A stretch of DNA of 64,000 nucleotides, taken from positions 186,001-250,000 of the forward strand of contig NZ_CP099400.1 of assembly GCF_024721175.1 (NCBI RefSeq). Direction: 5' to 3'. Origin of the DNA: Rhizobium sp. Pop5 (lineage in GTDB: Bacteria > Pseudomonadota > Alphaproteobacteria > Rhizobiales > Rhizobiaceae). The notes under the pieces were generated by a model. The model did no database searches. It saw only the letters and a list, made by a program, of their open reading frames with translations, and was not told the DNA's origin. The first letter of the stretch is position 1; every line of letters starts with the position of its first letter. This document shows, one piece after another, positions 17,813-27,013 of the stretch. Position numbers and translations under genes: made by a program.

Positions 17813-18766
17813 CTAGCTTTCCGTCTTTCCCCGGCGCACCGGGCCGGCGGCTGTGACGTAAGGCGGCACGAAGCGCGCATCCTCGCCGCGCACCGCCTCA
17901 CGCAGGAAGTCGATGACGGCGCGCACGCGCGGCGCCTGTTTCAGGTCGCGGTGGCAGGTGATCCAGTAATGGCGCTTGAGGTCGATCTCGTCGGGCAGAA
18001 CGCGCACGAGTTCGGGGTAGCGGCTGGCAAAGAAATAGGGCAGGATGCAGAGGCCGAGGCCGTTTCGGGTGGCAGTGAGCTGCGCGAAGATGCTGGAGCT
18101 CTGGAACTGCGGCTTGATGCGCGGATGCACGTCGCCGAGATAGTCCAGGCCCGGTGCGAAAATCATTTCCTCGATATAGCTGACGAAGGGATGGCCGAGC
18201 AGGTCGTCGCGGCAGGTGATCTCAGGAGCCTTCGCCAGATAATCGCGCGAGCCATAGATCTGTAGATGGTAGTCCGTCAGCTTCTCGGCGAAATAAGGCC
18301 CGCCCTTCGGCTCGTCGAGCACGACTGAGATATCGGCTTCCTTGCGCGACAGCGACATGATCTGCTGGATCGTCACCAGCTCGAGCGAGAGATGCGGATG
18401 CTGGGCGGCAAATCGCGGCAGCACGGTCGCGAAGAAGAAATTGGCAAAACCCTCCGGCGCGCTGAGCCGCACCAGGCCGCGCTGCGCCATCGAGCCGTCG
18501 GCGAGGTCGGCGCGCAGCCGCTCGGTCTCCTGCTCCATCCTCTCGGCCGTCTCGATGAAGCGCGTGCCCATGGCGGTCAGCACATACCCGCGCGGATTGC
18601 GCTCGAAAAGTTTGACCTTGAGGGTGAATTCCAGCCGGTCGATGCGCCGGGAAACGGTGGCATGGCTGGAGCGCAGCTGCCGGGCCGCGGTCGAAAGCTG
18701 TCCGGTGCGGGCGACGGCTAGAAAAAACTGAAGATCGTCCCAAGTAAACTGCGGTGGGTTGGTCAT
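17813..18766 (-). CDS. LysR-family transcriptional regulator
   Basis: A 317-residue LysR regulator from the start MTNPPQFTWDDLQFFLAVAR (an ATG four codons upstream is possible). The helix-turn-helix is TGQLSTAARQLRSSHATVSR, and the effector domain follows from about residue 90. It is divergent from the branched-chain-type ABC operon at 18942, and a palindrome lies just before its start, so it probably controls itself and that operon. The effector cannot be deduced. Confidence 0.88.
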   Translation of the reverse strand: MTNPPQFTWDDLQFFLAVARTGQLSTAARQLRSSHATVSRRIDRLEFTLKVKLFERNPRGYVLTAMGTRFIETAERMEQETERLRADLADGSMAQRGLVRLSAPEGFANFFFATVLPRFAAQHPHLSLELVTIQQIMSLSRKEADISVVLDEPKGGPYFAEKLTDYHLQIYGSRDYLAKAPEITCRDDLLGHPFVSYIEEMIFAPGLDYLGDVHPRIKPQFQSSSIFAQLTATRNGLGLCILPYFFASRYPELVRVLPDEIDLKRHYWITCHRDLKQAPRVRAVIDFLREAVRGEDARFVPPYVTAAGPVRRGKTES

Positions 18767-18778
18767 CGTTATCCCCAT

Positions 18779-18796
18779 CTGTTCAAAATCGAACAG
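18779..18796. promoter_or_regulatory. Candidate operator of the LysR regulator
   Basis: CTGTTC-AAAATC-GAACAG is a perfect 6-bp inverted repeat starting 13 bases upstream of the LysR start codon, in the gap shared with the ABC transporter operon. Position and symmetry suit autoregulation or repression of the divergent genes. Confidence 0.5.
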
Positions 18797-18941
18797 ATAC
18801 TGTTTGGAATTAGTTGTAAACCACCCGTTGCTTCAAGGCGAAATTTCCTTGATCGTAAGGCAAGGGTCTGCCGCTCTGAGGAGTGCGGCTGGCCAAATCT
18901 GAACAGAACCGTAATCTGGCTAATCTCTGGGAGGAGAGAGT

Positions 18942-20147
18942 ATGCGAAAGAATCTCGTTGCATCCGTTGCATTTCTGCTTGCAAGCAGCACGGCGGTGTT
19001 CGCGCAGAGCGCGACTGACGGCAAGGTCAAGATCGGCATTCTCAACGATCAGTCGGGCGTCTACGCCGACTTCGGCGGCAAGTCTTCCGTCGAGGCCGCC
19101 AAGATGGCGGTCGAGGATTTCGGCGGCAAGGTGCTCGGCGTGCCGGTCGAGATCGTCGATGCCGACCACCAGAACAAGGCGGATATCGCCTCCAACATCG
19201 CGCGCCAGTGGTATGATACCGAGCAGGTCGATGCGATCATGGAACTGACGACTTCTTCCGTCGCGCTCGCCGTCCAGGCCATCGCCAAGGAAAAGAAGAA
19301 GATCGACATCGTCACTGGCGCTGCAACGACTGATCTCACCGGCAAGGCCTGTTCGCCCTATGGCTTCCATTGGGCTTACGACACGCATGCGCTCGCCGTC
19401 GGCACCGGCGGCGCGCTCGTCAAGCAGGGCGGCGACACCTGGTTCTTCCTGACGGCAGACTATGCCTTCGGCTATTCGCTGGAACAGCAGACGACAGACT
19501 ATGTCAAGGCGAGCGGCGGCACGGTCGTCGGCTCGGTTCGTCACCCGCTGTCGACGCAGGATTTCTCATCCTTCCTGCTGCAGGCGCAATCCTCCGGCGC
19601 CAAGGTGATCGGCCTTGCCAATGCCGGCCTCGACACTTCGAACGCCATCAAGCAGGCGGCTGAATTCGGCATCACCCAGGGCGGCCAGCATCTGGCGGCG
19701 CTGCTCTTCACGCTCGCCGAAGTCCATGGTCTCGGCCTTGAAGCGGCTCAAGGTCTGACCCTGACGGAAGGTTTTTACTGGAACCGCGACGACGAAAGCC
19801 GCGCCTTCGCAAAGAAATTCTTCGCCCGCACCGGCAAGATGCCGAACATGATCCACACCGGCACCTATTCGGCGGTGACGCAATATCTGAAGGCGGTGCA
19901 GAAGGCCGGCACCGACGATACGGAAGCCGTCGCCAAGCTGCTGCATGAAATGCCGGTCGACGACGTCTTCGGCCGCGGCGGCTCGGTCGGCGCCAACGGC
20001 CGCATGATCCACGACATGTACCTCCTGCAGGTCAAGAAGCCTGCCGAAAGTAAGGAGCCGTGGGACTACTTCAATGTTCTCGCTACCATTCCCGGCAAGG
20101 AAGCCTATATCGATCCCGCCAAGAGCGGCTGCGATCTGGTGAAGTAA
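18942..20147 (+). CDS. ABC transporter substrate-binding protein (branched-chain amino acid / amide type)
   Basis: A 401-residue periplasmic binding protein with a signal peptide (MRKNLVASVAFLLASSTAVF, cut after AQS). The mature start KVKIGILNDQSGVYADFGGK is the type I fold of LivK/urea-binding-like proteins (Peripla_BP_6). Further signatures are DADHQNKADIASNIARQWYD and FFLTADYAFGYSLEQQTTDY. A strong ribosome site (GGGAGGAGAG) precedes it. It is the first gene of a five-gene transporter operon. Proteins of this subgroup can bind amino acids, amides, aromatic acids or short alcohols, so the ligand stays open; the oxidoreductases downstream suggest a compound that is then oxidised. Confidence 0.88.
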   Translation: MRKNLVASVAFLLASSTAVFAQSATDGKVKIGILNDQSGVYADFGGKSSVEAAKMAVEDFGGKVLGVPVEIVDADHQNKADIASNIARQWYDTEQVDAIMELTTSSVALAVQAIAKEKKKIDIVTGAATTDLTGKACSPYGFHWAYDTHALAVGTGGALVKQGGDTWFFLTADYAFGYSLEQQTTDYVKASGGTVVGSVRHPLSTQDFSSFLLQAQSSGAKVIGLANAGLDTSNAIKQAAEFGITQGGQHLAALLFTLAEVHGLGLEAAQGLTLTEGFYWNRDDESRAFAKKFFARTGKMPNMIHTGTYSAVTQYLKAVQKAGTDDTEAVAKLLHEMPVDDVFGRGGSVGANGRMIHDMYLLQVKKPAESKEPWDYFNVLATIPGKEAYIDPAKSGCDLVK

Positions 20148-20152
20148 TCATC

Positions 20153-20935
20153 ATGGCGGTTTCCGCGATTGAAACTCAGGCAAAGCCGCGGGTGGTGCTG
20201 TCCGCCCGCGGCCTGCGCCGCGATTTCGGCGGCTTCACGGCCGTCAAGAACGTCGATCTCGACGTGCATGATGCAAGCGTGCATGCGCTGATCGGCCCGA
20301 ACGGCGCCGGCAAGACGACCGTCTTCAACCTCTTGACGAAGTTCCTGCAGCCGACGGCAGGCACGATCACCCTGATGGGCACCGACATTACCGGGACGGC
20401 GCCCGACAGGGTGGCGCGCATGGGGCTGGTGCGCTCCTTCCAGATCTCGGCGGTCTTCCCGCACCTCTCGGTTCTCGACAATGTGCGCGTGGCGCTGCAG
20501 CGGCCGAACAATCTCTCCACGCAGTTCTGGCGGCCGCTTTCCGCACTCGACCGGCTGAACGAGCGCGCCGAACAACTGCTTGCCAGTGTCGGACTGTCCA
20601 AGGAGCGCGATCATATCGCCGCCGATCTTTCCTATGGCCGCAAGCGCGTGCTGGAGATCGCCACCACGCTGGCGCTCGACCCGAAAGTGCTGCTGCTCGA
20701 CGAACCGATGGCCGGCATGGGGCATGAGGATGTCGGCGTCGTTTCCTCGATCATCCGCGACGTCGCCCGCGACCGGGCGGTGCTGATGGTCGAGCACAAT
20801 CTCTCGGTCGTCGCCAACATCTGCCAGCATGTCACGGTGCTGCAGCGCGGCGAGATCCTCGCCGAGGGCGACTATGCCACCGTCAGCCAGGACGAGCGCG
20901 TGCGCGTCGCCTATATGGGCACGGAGGAGCATTGA
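20153..20935 (+). CDS. ABC transporter ATP-binding protein (LivG type)
   Basis: A 260-residue ATPase from the start MAVSAIETQAKPRVVLSARG. Walker A is GPNGAGKTT; the family's degenerate signature is LSYGRKRVLEIATTLALDPK; Walker B is VLLLDEPMAGM, followed by the His switch in LMVEHNLSVV. The VRSFQISAVFPHLSVLDNVR segment is typical of LivG. It starts five bases after the binding-protein gene and overlaps the next ATPase by one base (TGATG). Confidence 0.92.
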   Translation: MAVSAIETQAKPRVVLSARGLRRDFGGFTAVKNVDLDVHDASVHALIGPNGAGKTTVFNLLTKFLQPTAGTITLMGTDITGTAPDRVARMGLVRSFQISAVFPHLSVLDNVRVALQRPNNLSTQFWRPLSALDRLNERAEQLLASVGLSKERDHIAADLSYGRKRVLEIATTLALDPKVLLLDEPMAGMGHEDVGVVSSIIRDVARDRAVLMVEHNLSVVANICQHVTVLQRGEILAEGDYATVSQDERVRVAYMGTEEH

Positions 20936-21636
20936 TGGCCGCTCTCCTCGAAGTTCAGGGCCTCAATGCCTGGTACGGCGAAAGTCACATATTGCACGGC
21001 GTCGACATGCACGTCGGCGAAGGCGAGACGATTACCATTCTCGGCCGCAACGGCGTCGGCAAGACGACGACGCTGCGCACCATCACCGGCATCGTGCGCG
21101 CCCGCAAGGGCAGGATCAGCTTTGCCGGCAGCGACATGATGCAGGTGCCGCTGCACAAGACCGCGCACCGGGGCATCGGCTTCGTGCCGGAGGAGCGCGG
21201 CATTTTTTCCACGCTCACCGTTTCTGAAAACCTGCTGCTGCCGCCTGTCGTGGCCGCAGGCGGCATGACGCTCGACGAAATCTACGAGCTCTTCCCCAAT
21301 CTCTACGAACGCCGCGGCAGCCCGGGCACCAAACTTTCCGGTGGTGAGCAGCAGATGCTGGCGATCGCCCGGATTCTCCGCACCGGCGTCAGGCTGCTCA
21401 TCCTCGACGAACCGACCGAGGGGCTTGCTCCCGTCATCGTCCAGCGCATCGGCGAGGTGCTGAAGAAACTCAAGGAGCGTGGCATGACGATCCTGCTCGT
21501 CGAGCAGAATTTCCGTTTCGCCAGCCGTATTGCCGATCGCTTCTATCTGATGGATCATGGGCAGATGGTGTCGGAATTCCCGGTCGGTGAACTGCCGCAG
21601 CGCATGGATACGCTGCACAAGGTTCTGGGAGTGTGA
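20935..21636 (+). CDS. ABC transporter ATP-binding protein (LivF type)
   Basis: A 233-residue ATPase with Walker A GRNGVGKTT, signature LSGGEQQMLAIARIL, Walker B LLILDEPTEGLAP and LLVEQNFRFA. The opening LLEVQGLNAWYGESHILHGV is LivF-like. It pairs with the preceding LivG-type subunit in the transporter. Translation is coupled through the TGATG overlap. Confidence 0.92.
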   Translation: MAALLEVQGLNAWYGESHILHGVDMHVGEGETITILGRNGVGKTTTLRTITGIVRARKGRISFAGSDMMQVPLHKTAHRGIGFVPEERGIFSTLTVSENLLLPPVVAAGGMTLDEIYELFPNLYERRGSPGTKLSGGEQQMLAIARILRTGVRLLILDEPTEGLAPVIVQRIGEVLKKLKERGMTILLVEQNFRFASRIADRFYLMDHGQMVSEFPVGELPQRMDTLHKVLGV

Positions 21637-21640
21637 CCAG

Positions 21641-22528
21641 ATGACGATGATCTTCGGCATTCCCTTGCAGGCGCTGCTCGGTCAGCTCTTGATCGGGCTG
21701 ATCAACGGCTCCTTCTATGCGCTGCTCAGCCTCGGCCTCGCCATCATCTTCGGCCTGCTCCGGGTGATCAACTTCGCCCATGGCGCGCAATATATGCTCG
21801 GCGCCTTCGTCGCCTATCTGCTGTTGACCTATGCCGGCATCGGCTATTGGCCGTCGCTGATCCTGGCGCCCGTCATCGTCGGCCTTGCCGGCGCCGTCAT
21901 CGAGCGGTTGTTCCTGCGCCGGCTCTACGATCTCGATCCGCTTTACGGCCTGCTCTTCACCTTCGGTCTGGCGCTCGCGGTCGAGGGAACCTTCCGCTAT
22001 CTCTACGGCTCCTCCGGCCAGCCCTACGCGACGCCGGCGGCCCTTGCAGGCGGGGCCAATCTCGGCTTCATGTTCCTGCCGATCTATCGCGGCTGGGTGG
22101 TCGTCGTCTCGCTCGTCATTTGCCTCGGCACATGGCTGCTGATCGAGAGGACCAAGCTCGGCGCCTATCTCAGAGCCGCCACCGAAAACGCCGTGCTGGT
22201 GCAGGTCTTCGGCGTCAACGTGCCGGTGCTCCTGACGTTCACCTATGCGCTCGGTGCGGCCCTTGCAGCCTTTGCCGGCGTGCTGGCGGCGCCGATCTAT
22301 CAGGTCTCGCCGCTGATGGGCTCGAACATGATCATCGTCGTCTTCGCCGTGGTCGTCGTCGGCGGCATGGGATCGATCATGGGCGCAATCATCACCGGCT
22401 ATGTGCTGGGGATCGCCGAGGGGCTGACCAAAGTCTTCTATCCCGAGGCCTCCAACATCGTGATCTTCGTCATCATGGCGATCGTGCTTCTCATCAGGCC
22501 CGCGGGCCTCTTCGGCCGGGATGCTTGA
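21641..22528 (+). CDS. ABC transporter permease (LivH type)
   Basis: A 295-residue membrane protein with about eight helices. The LivH motif LINGSFYALLSLGLAIIFGL plus RVINFAHGAQYMLGAF is present, and VVVGGMGSIMGAIITGYVLG closes the EAA-like loop. The start MTMIFGIPLQALLGQLLIGL lies four bases after the LivF-type stop. Confidence 0.9.
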   Translation: MTMIFGIPLQALLGQLLIGLINGSFYALLSLGLAIIFGLLRVINFAHGAQYMLGAFVAYLLLTYAGIGYWPSLILAPVIVGLAGAVIERLFLRRLYDLDPLYGLLFTFGLALAVEGTFRYLYGSSGQPYATPAALAGGANLGFMFLPIYRGWVVVVSLVICLGTWLLIERTKLGAYLRAATENAVLVQVFGVNVPVLLTFTYALGAALAAFAGVLAAPIYQVSPLMGSNMIIVVFAVVVVGGMGSIMGAIITGYVLGIAEGLTKVFYPEASNIVIFVIMAIVLLIRPAGLFGRDA

Positions 22529-22529
22529 T

Positions 22530-23519
22530 ATGGCGGACATCACCGAAACCATCCGAACGGAAAAAAGCCGAACCGCTCTTTCGGTGCAGGCGGGCTTTCT
22601 TCTCGTAGGGCTGCTGCTCCTGCTCCTGGCGCCGTTCTTCTTCTATCCGATCTTCCTGATGAAGCTGCTCTGCTTCGCGCTCTTTGCCTGCGCCTTCAAC
22701 CTGCTGCTCGGCTATACCGGCCTGCTTTCCTTCGGTCATGCCACCTTCTTCGGCGGTGCCGCCTATTTCACCGCCTATACGGTGAAGGCATGGGGCTTGC
22801 CGCCCGAACTTGGCATCCTGATCGGCGTGGCGGGCGCGGCGTTTCTGGGCCTCGTCATGGGTTTCTTCGCGATCCGCCGCCAGGGCATCTATTTCGCGAT
22901 GATCACGCTGGCGCTGTCGCAGATGTTCTTCTTCTTCTGCCTTCAAGCCAAGTTTACCGAGGGCGAGGACGGCATCCAATCGGTGCCGCGCGGCCATCTC
23001 TTCGGCTTCATCGATCTCAGCAGCTCGACCAATATGTACTATTTCGTGCTGGTTGTTTTCATCATCGGCGTGCTGATCATCTGGCGGTTCATCAATTCGC
23101 CCTTCGGCATGATCCTGAAATCGATCCGCGAAAACGAGCAACGGGCGATCTCGCTCGGCTATTCCGTGGCGCGCTACAAGCTCGGCGCCTTCGTCATGTC
23201 GGCCGCACTTGCCGGGCTCGCGGGCGCGGTGAAATCGATCGTCTTCCAATTTGCAACGCTGACCGATGTCGCCTGGCAGATGTCGGGCGAAGTGATCCTG
23301 ATGACGCTGCTCGGCGGTATCGGCACGCTGATCGGCCCGCTCTTCGGCGCCGGTCTGGTGGTGGCGCTGGAAAACTACCTCGCCACGTCGGAATTCCCGG
23401 TGACGATCATCACCGGCATCGTCTTCATGGTCTGCGTGCTGATCTTCCGTCGCGGCGTCATCGGCGAATTCTACGCCTCGCGGCTGGGGCGCAAACTGGG
23501 CTTCGTCTATCGCCGCTGA
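22530..23519 (+). CDS. ABC transporter permease (LivM type)
   Basis: A 329-residue membrane protein. LivM signatures are NLLLGYTGLLSFGHATFFGG, the EAA region MILKSIRENEQRAISLGYSV, and ILMTLLGGIGTLIGPLFGAG. The hydrophilic start (MADITETIRTEKSR) precedes about nine helices. It is the last transporter gene; the next gene follows after a 132-base gap containing a palindromic repeat, so the operon may end or be attenuated here. Confidence 0.9.
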   Translation: MADITETIRTEKSRTALSVQAGFLLVGLLLLLLAPFFFYPIFLMKLLCFALFACAFNLLLGYTGLLSFGHATFFGGAAYFTAYTVKAWGLPPELGILIGVAGAAFLGLVMGFFAIRRQGIYFAMITLALSQMFFFFCLQAKFTEGEDGIQSVPRGHLFGFIDLSSSTNMYYFVLVVFIIGVLIIWRFINSPFGMILKSIRENEQRAISLGYSVARYKLGAFVMSAALAGLAGAVKSIVFQFATLTDVAWQMSGEVILMTLLGGIGTLIGPLFGAGLVVALENYLATSEFPVTIITGIVFMVCVLIFRRGVIGEFYASRLGRKLGFVYRR

Positions 23520-23589
23520 ACGGGCGGACCTTTCTCCCTGGGGAAGCTTTCTTCTCCGGAAAGAGAGACGGCGGCGGCACTGCGACTGT

Positions 23590-23616
23590 CCCTCTCCCCG
23601 TCCCGCGGGGAGAGGG
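23590..23616. repeat. Palindromic GC-rich repeat (11-bp stem)
   Basis: CCCTCTCCCCG-TCCCG-CGGGGAGAGGG is a perfect 11-bp inverted repeat in the gap between the LivM-type permease and the GMC oxidoreductase. Short palindromes of this CCTCTCCCC type are widespread between rhizobial genes. It could act as an mRNA processing or stability hairpin. Confidence 0.75.
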
Positions 23617-23651
23617 AAGCGGCAAGCATCTGGAGTTCGTGCGGGGCGCAC

Positions 23652-25247
23652 ATGGATCGTTACGACTACATCATTATCGGGGCGGGCAGCGCCGGCTGCG
23701 TGCTCGCCAATCGGCTGTCGGCGGATGGCCGAAGCCGCGTGCTGCTGCTGGAAGCCGGCGGCAGAGACAACTACCACTGGATCCATATTCCTGTGGGTTA
23801 TCTCTATTGCATCAACAATCCTCGTACCGACTGGTGCTTCACCACGGCGCCGGAAGCGGGGCTGAACGGCAGGGCGCTCAGCTATCCCCGCGGCAAGGTT
23901 CTCGGCGGCTGTTCGTCGATCAACGGCATGATCTACATGCGCGGCCAGGCGCGCGACTACGACCTCTGGCGGCAGATGGGCTGCTCCGGCTGGGGCTGGG
24001 ACGATATTCTGCCCTTCTTTCGCAAGTCCGAGGATTTCTATCGCGGCGCCGATGAGATGCATGGTGCGGGCGGAGAATGGCGCATCGAGAAGGCGCGCGT
24101 ACGCTGGGCCGTACTCGATGCCTTCCAGCAGGCGGCAAAGGAGGCGGGCATCCCAGAAACTGTGGATTTCAACCGCGGCAGCAATGAAGGCTCCGGCTAC
24201 TTCGACGTCAACCAGCGTTCCGGCATTCGCTGGAATACCTCGAAGGCCTTCCTGCGCCCGGCGATGAAGCGCTCCAACCTCACCGTTCTCACCAAGGCGC
24301 AGGTCCGGCGGCTCCTGGTGGAGGAGGGCACTGTTGCCGGCGTCGAATTCCAGCATGATGGCGTCGCCAAACGCGCCTATGCGGCCAGGGAAACCGTCCT
24401 TTCCGCCGGTTCGATTGGCTCGCCGCATATTCTGGAGCTGTCGGGCATCGGCAAGGGCGAGGTGCTGCGCCAGGCGGGTGTCGATGTCGTCGCTGAGGTG
24501 AAGGGTGTTGGTGAAAACCTGCAGGACCATCTGCAGCTGCGTCTGGCCTACAAGGTGACGGGCGTTCCGACGCTGAACGAGAAGGCGACCAAGCTGATCG
24601 GCAAGGCGGCGATCGGGCTCGAATACCTCGTCCGCCGCTCCGGCCCGATGGCGATGGCGCCGAGCCAGCTCGGCATCTTCACCCGCTCAGGTCCCGACCG
24701 GGAGACGCCCGATCTGCAGTATCATGTGCAGCCGGTCTCGCTGGAAAAGTTCGGTGACCCCGTCCATCCTTTCCCGGCGATTACCGCGAGCGTCTGCAAT
24801 CTGAGACCCGAAAGCCGGGGTTCGGTGCATATTTCGAGCCCGGATTTCGCCGTCCAGCCGGCGATCAGCCCGAAATACCTCTCGACGCAGCGCGATCGTG
24901 ACATAGCTGTCCGTTCCATACGGTTGACGCGCAGGATCGTGGCGCAGCCTTCCTTCGCCCGGTTCCGGCCGGAGGAATTCAAGCCGGGGCCTTCCTATCA
25001 GACGGAGGCCGATCTGGAGCGGGCGGCGGGCGATATCGGCACGACGATCTTCCATCCCGTCGGCACCTGCCGCATGGGCGCCGACAGGGACAGCGTCGTC
25101 GATCCCCGGCTGAAACTTCGGGCGCTCGGCAAGCTTAGAATCGCCGATGCCTCGGTGATGCCGTCGATCACCTCTGGCAACACCAATTCGCCGACGATCA
25201 TGATCGCCGAAAAGGCGGCCGCGATGATCCTCGAAGACAATCGATAG
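23652..25247 (+). CDS. GMC-family flavin oxidoreductase (alcohol/choline dehydrogenase-like)
   Basis: A 531-residue FAD enzyme. The ADP-binding motif is DYIIIGAGSAGCVLANRLSA, then LLEAGG. GMC signature 1 is PRGKVLGGCSSINGMIYMRG and signature 2 is ETVLSAGSIGSPHILELSGI. The catalytic His-Asn pair is in HPVGTCRMG and MPSITSGNTNSPTIMIAEKA. It oxidises an alcohol to an aldehyde; choline and long-chain or aromatic alcohols are all possible. It lies between a transporter and a hydroxyacid-type dehydrogenase, so the three probably serve one catabolic route. Confidence 0.88.
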   Translation: MDRYDYIIIGAGSAGCVLANRLSADGRSRVLLLEAGGRDNYHWIHIPVGYLYCINNPRTDWCFTTAPEAGLNGRALSYPRGKVLGGCSSINGMIYMRGQARDYDLWRQMGCSGWGWDDILPFFRKSEDFYRGADEMHGAGGEWRIEKARVRWAVLDAFQQAAKEAGIPETVDFNRGSNEGSGYFDVNQRSGIRWNTSKAFLRPAMKRSNLTVLTKAQVRRLLVEEGTVAGVEFQHDGVAKRAYAARETVLSAGSIGSPHILELSGIGKGEVLRQAGVDVVAEVKGVGENLQDHLQLRLAYKVTGVPTLNEKATKLIGKAAIGLEYLVRRSGPMAMAPSQLGIFTRSGPDRETPDLQYHVQPVSLEKFGDPVHPFPAITASVCNLRPESRGSVHISSPDFAVQPAISPKYLSTQRDRDIAVRSIRLTRRIVAQPSFARFRPEEFKPGPSYQTEADLERAAGDIGTTIFHPVGTCRMGADRDSVVDPRLKLRALGKLRIADASVMPSITSGNTNSPTIMIAEKAAAMILEDNR

Positions 25248-25256
25248 GAGAAGACC

Positions 25257-26138
25257 ATGGCAAGGATCGCATTCATCGGATTGGGCAATATGGGCGGGCC
25301 GATGGCGGCCAATCTCGTCAAAGCAGGTCACGAGGTTCTTGGCTTCGATCTCGCCGCTCCCGTGCTGAAGGCGGCCGAGGAGAGCGGCGTCAAGCCGGCG
25401 AGCCATGCCAGCCAGGCCGTGAAGGACGCCGAAATCGTCATCACGATGCTGCCGCAGGGCAAACACGTGCTGACGGCCTGGACCGACATCCTGCAGACCG
25501 CGGCGCAAGACACGCTTGTTATCGATTGCTCGACCATCGATGTCGAAAGCAGCCGCAAGGCGCATGAGATGGCCAAGGCCGCAAGTTGCCTGTCGCTCGA
25601 TGCGCCCGTCTCCGGCGGCACGGGCGGGGCGACCGCAGGTACACTCACCTTCATGGCAGGCGGCTCTGATGAGGCTTTCGCCAAGGCAAAGCCCATCCTC
25701 GAGGCGATGGGCAAGAAGATCGTCCATTGCGGCGAGGCGGGAGCCGGCCAGGCGGCCAAGATCTGCAACAACATGATCCTCGGCATTTCGATGATTGGCG
25801 TCTGCGAAGGCTTCGTGCTCGCCGAAAAACTCGGCCTCTCGCATCAGGCGCTGTTCGACGTCGCCTCCACCTCATCCGGTCAATGCTGGGCGATCAATAC
25901 CTATTGCCCGGTGCCGGGACCCGTGCCGACCTCGCCTGCGAACAACGGCTACAAGCCAGGTTTTGCCGCGGCGCTGATGCTGAAAGATCTCAGGCTCTCG
26001 CAGGAAGCAGCGCTCGCAAGCGGCGCTTCCACGCCGCTCGGCGCCGAAGCGGCTCAGCTTTTCGCGCTTTTCGAAAAGCTGGGTAATGGCGGAAGGGATT
26101 TCTCGGCCATCATCGAGATGTTCCGCGAAAAGGCGTGA
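25257..26138 (+). CDS. mmsB: NAD-binding beta-hydroxyacid dehydrogenase (3-hydroxyisobutyrate dehydrogenase type)
   Basis: A 293-residue enzyme. The N-terminal Rossmann motif is IAFIGLGNMGGPMAANLVKA. The substrate-binding motif DAPVSGGTGGATAGTLTFM and the catalytic Lys in CGEAGAGQAAKICNNMILGI are intact. The segment GQCWAINTYCPVPGPVPTSP is typical of MmsB rather than of tartronate semialdehyde reductase. It oxidises 3-hydroxyisobutyrate to methylmalonate semialdehyde in valine breakdown. The start lies nine bases after the GMC gene with an AGGAG site, so the two are co-transcribed. Confidence 0.85.
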   Translation: MARIAFIGLGNMGGPMAANLVKAGHEVLGFDLAAPVLKAAEESGVKPASHASQAVKDAEIVITMLPQGKHVLTAWTDILQTAAQDTLVIDCSTIDVESSRKAHEMAKAASCLSLDAPVSGGTGGATAGTLTFMAGGSDEAFAKAKPILEAMGKKIVHCGEAGAGQAAKICNNMILGISMIGVCEGFVLAEKLGLSHQALFDVASTSSGQCWAINTYCPVPGPVPTSPANNGYKPGFAAALMLKDLRLSQEAALASGASTPLGAEAAQLFALFEKLGNGGRDFSAIIEMFREKA

Positions 26139-26174
26139 GCGAATGCCGAGAAGAGATGACTGACCAGGCTGGCG

Positions 26175-26936
26175 TCAATCGACCTTGGACACCGAAAAAT
26201 CGAGCCTGACGTCGCCGAACAGGATGTCGATCTCGCCGGGTCCGGTCAGTTCGATCGCGCCGCTCAACGTGCCCGTCGTGATGAGCGCGCCTGCCTTCAG
26301 CGATGTCTCGGGGCGCTGCCCGTCATTGGCGTAGTCGACGAGCCAGGCGAGAACGTCGCCTTTCGGATGCTGCGCCGGACCATCATAGATGGTGCGGCCG
26401 GCATGGGTGACTTTGAGAGGCGTGCCGCCGGCGGTGTCGACGACGCTTTTGTCGACCTTGGGCCCAAGCACATAGCCGCTATTGCCGAGCCGGTCGGCGA
26501 GAAACAGCAGAAAGGAGACGCTGCCGCTTTCCTTGACGGCGCTGACCAGCAGTTCGGCGCCAAGATGGACGGCTGAGATCGCCTCGACAATTTCGGCGCG
26601 GCTGTATGGAGCGCCGGTGCGGACCGGCAGATCCGTGCCGAGGCGCACGGCGATCTCGGTTTCGAATTTCAGGCCGGGATACCAGGGAATGCTGGCGGCT
26701 GAGACGGCTTCGACATAGGGATGAAGCGGCCCGGCAACCCCCTGGCCCAGCGGCGAGACCGTTACCTTCCAGGCATTGCTGGAGATGCCATCTGCGGCGG
26801 CGAGGAAATTCTGCGTCTCCATCGCCTGATGCAGATCGGCCGGCAGGGCGAAGGTGCTCGTCGTCTCTTGCCTGCCGGTCTGACGCAGGCTGTGCAGCCT
26901 CGCGGCAAGGCCGCGCGGATCGAATGTCTCTGTCAT
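26175..26936 (-). CDS. Hydratase/FAA-hydrolase-family enzyme (2-keto-4-pentenoate hydratase type)
   Basis: A 253-residue protein from the start MTETFDPRGLAARLHSLRQT (ribosome site GGAGATATC). The fold is recognised from the sequence GLKFETEIAVRLGTDLPVRT, with its acidic E-x-E metal ligands, and AGALITTGTLSGAIELTGPG, the C-terminal signature of MhpD/HpaH-like hydratases. It would add water to a 2-oxo-4-enoate or act as a related decarboxylase. It is convergent with the MmsB-type gene and separate from rhaK by 77 bases on the same strand; no aromatic pathway is near. Confidence 0.75.
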   Translation of the reverse strand: MTETFDPRGLAARLHSLRQTGRQETTSTFALPADLHQAMETQNFLAAADGISSNAWKVTVSPLGQGVAGPLHPYVEAVSAASIPWYPGLKFETEIAVRLGTDLPVRTGAPYSRAEIVEAISAVHLGAELLVSAVKESGSVSFLLFLADRLGNSGYVLGPKVDKSVVDTAGGTPLKVTHAGRTIYDGPAQHPKGDVLAWLVDYANDGQRPETSLKAGALITTGTLSGAIELTGPGEIDILFGDVRLDFSVSKVD

Positions 26937-27013
26937 GATATCTCCTCGAATGATTTTCGAGGTGCACACTAACCGCAAGGCCGCGGCGAACAAGACCGTT
27001 CTTGGAAAGAGAC

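Noticed and set aside
22494..24530. 678-codon frame opposite the LivM-type permease and the GMC oxidoreductase
   Set aside because: It spans two real genes and their gap on the other strand and is rich in charged residues without any motif, so it is a shadow.
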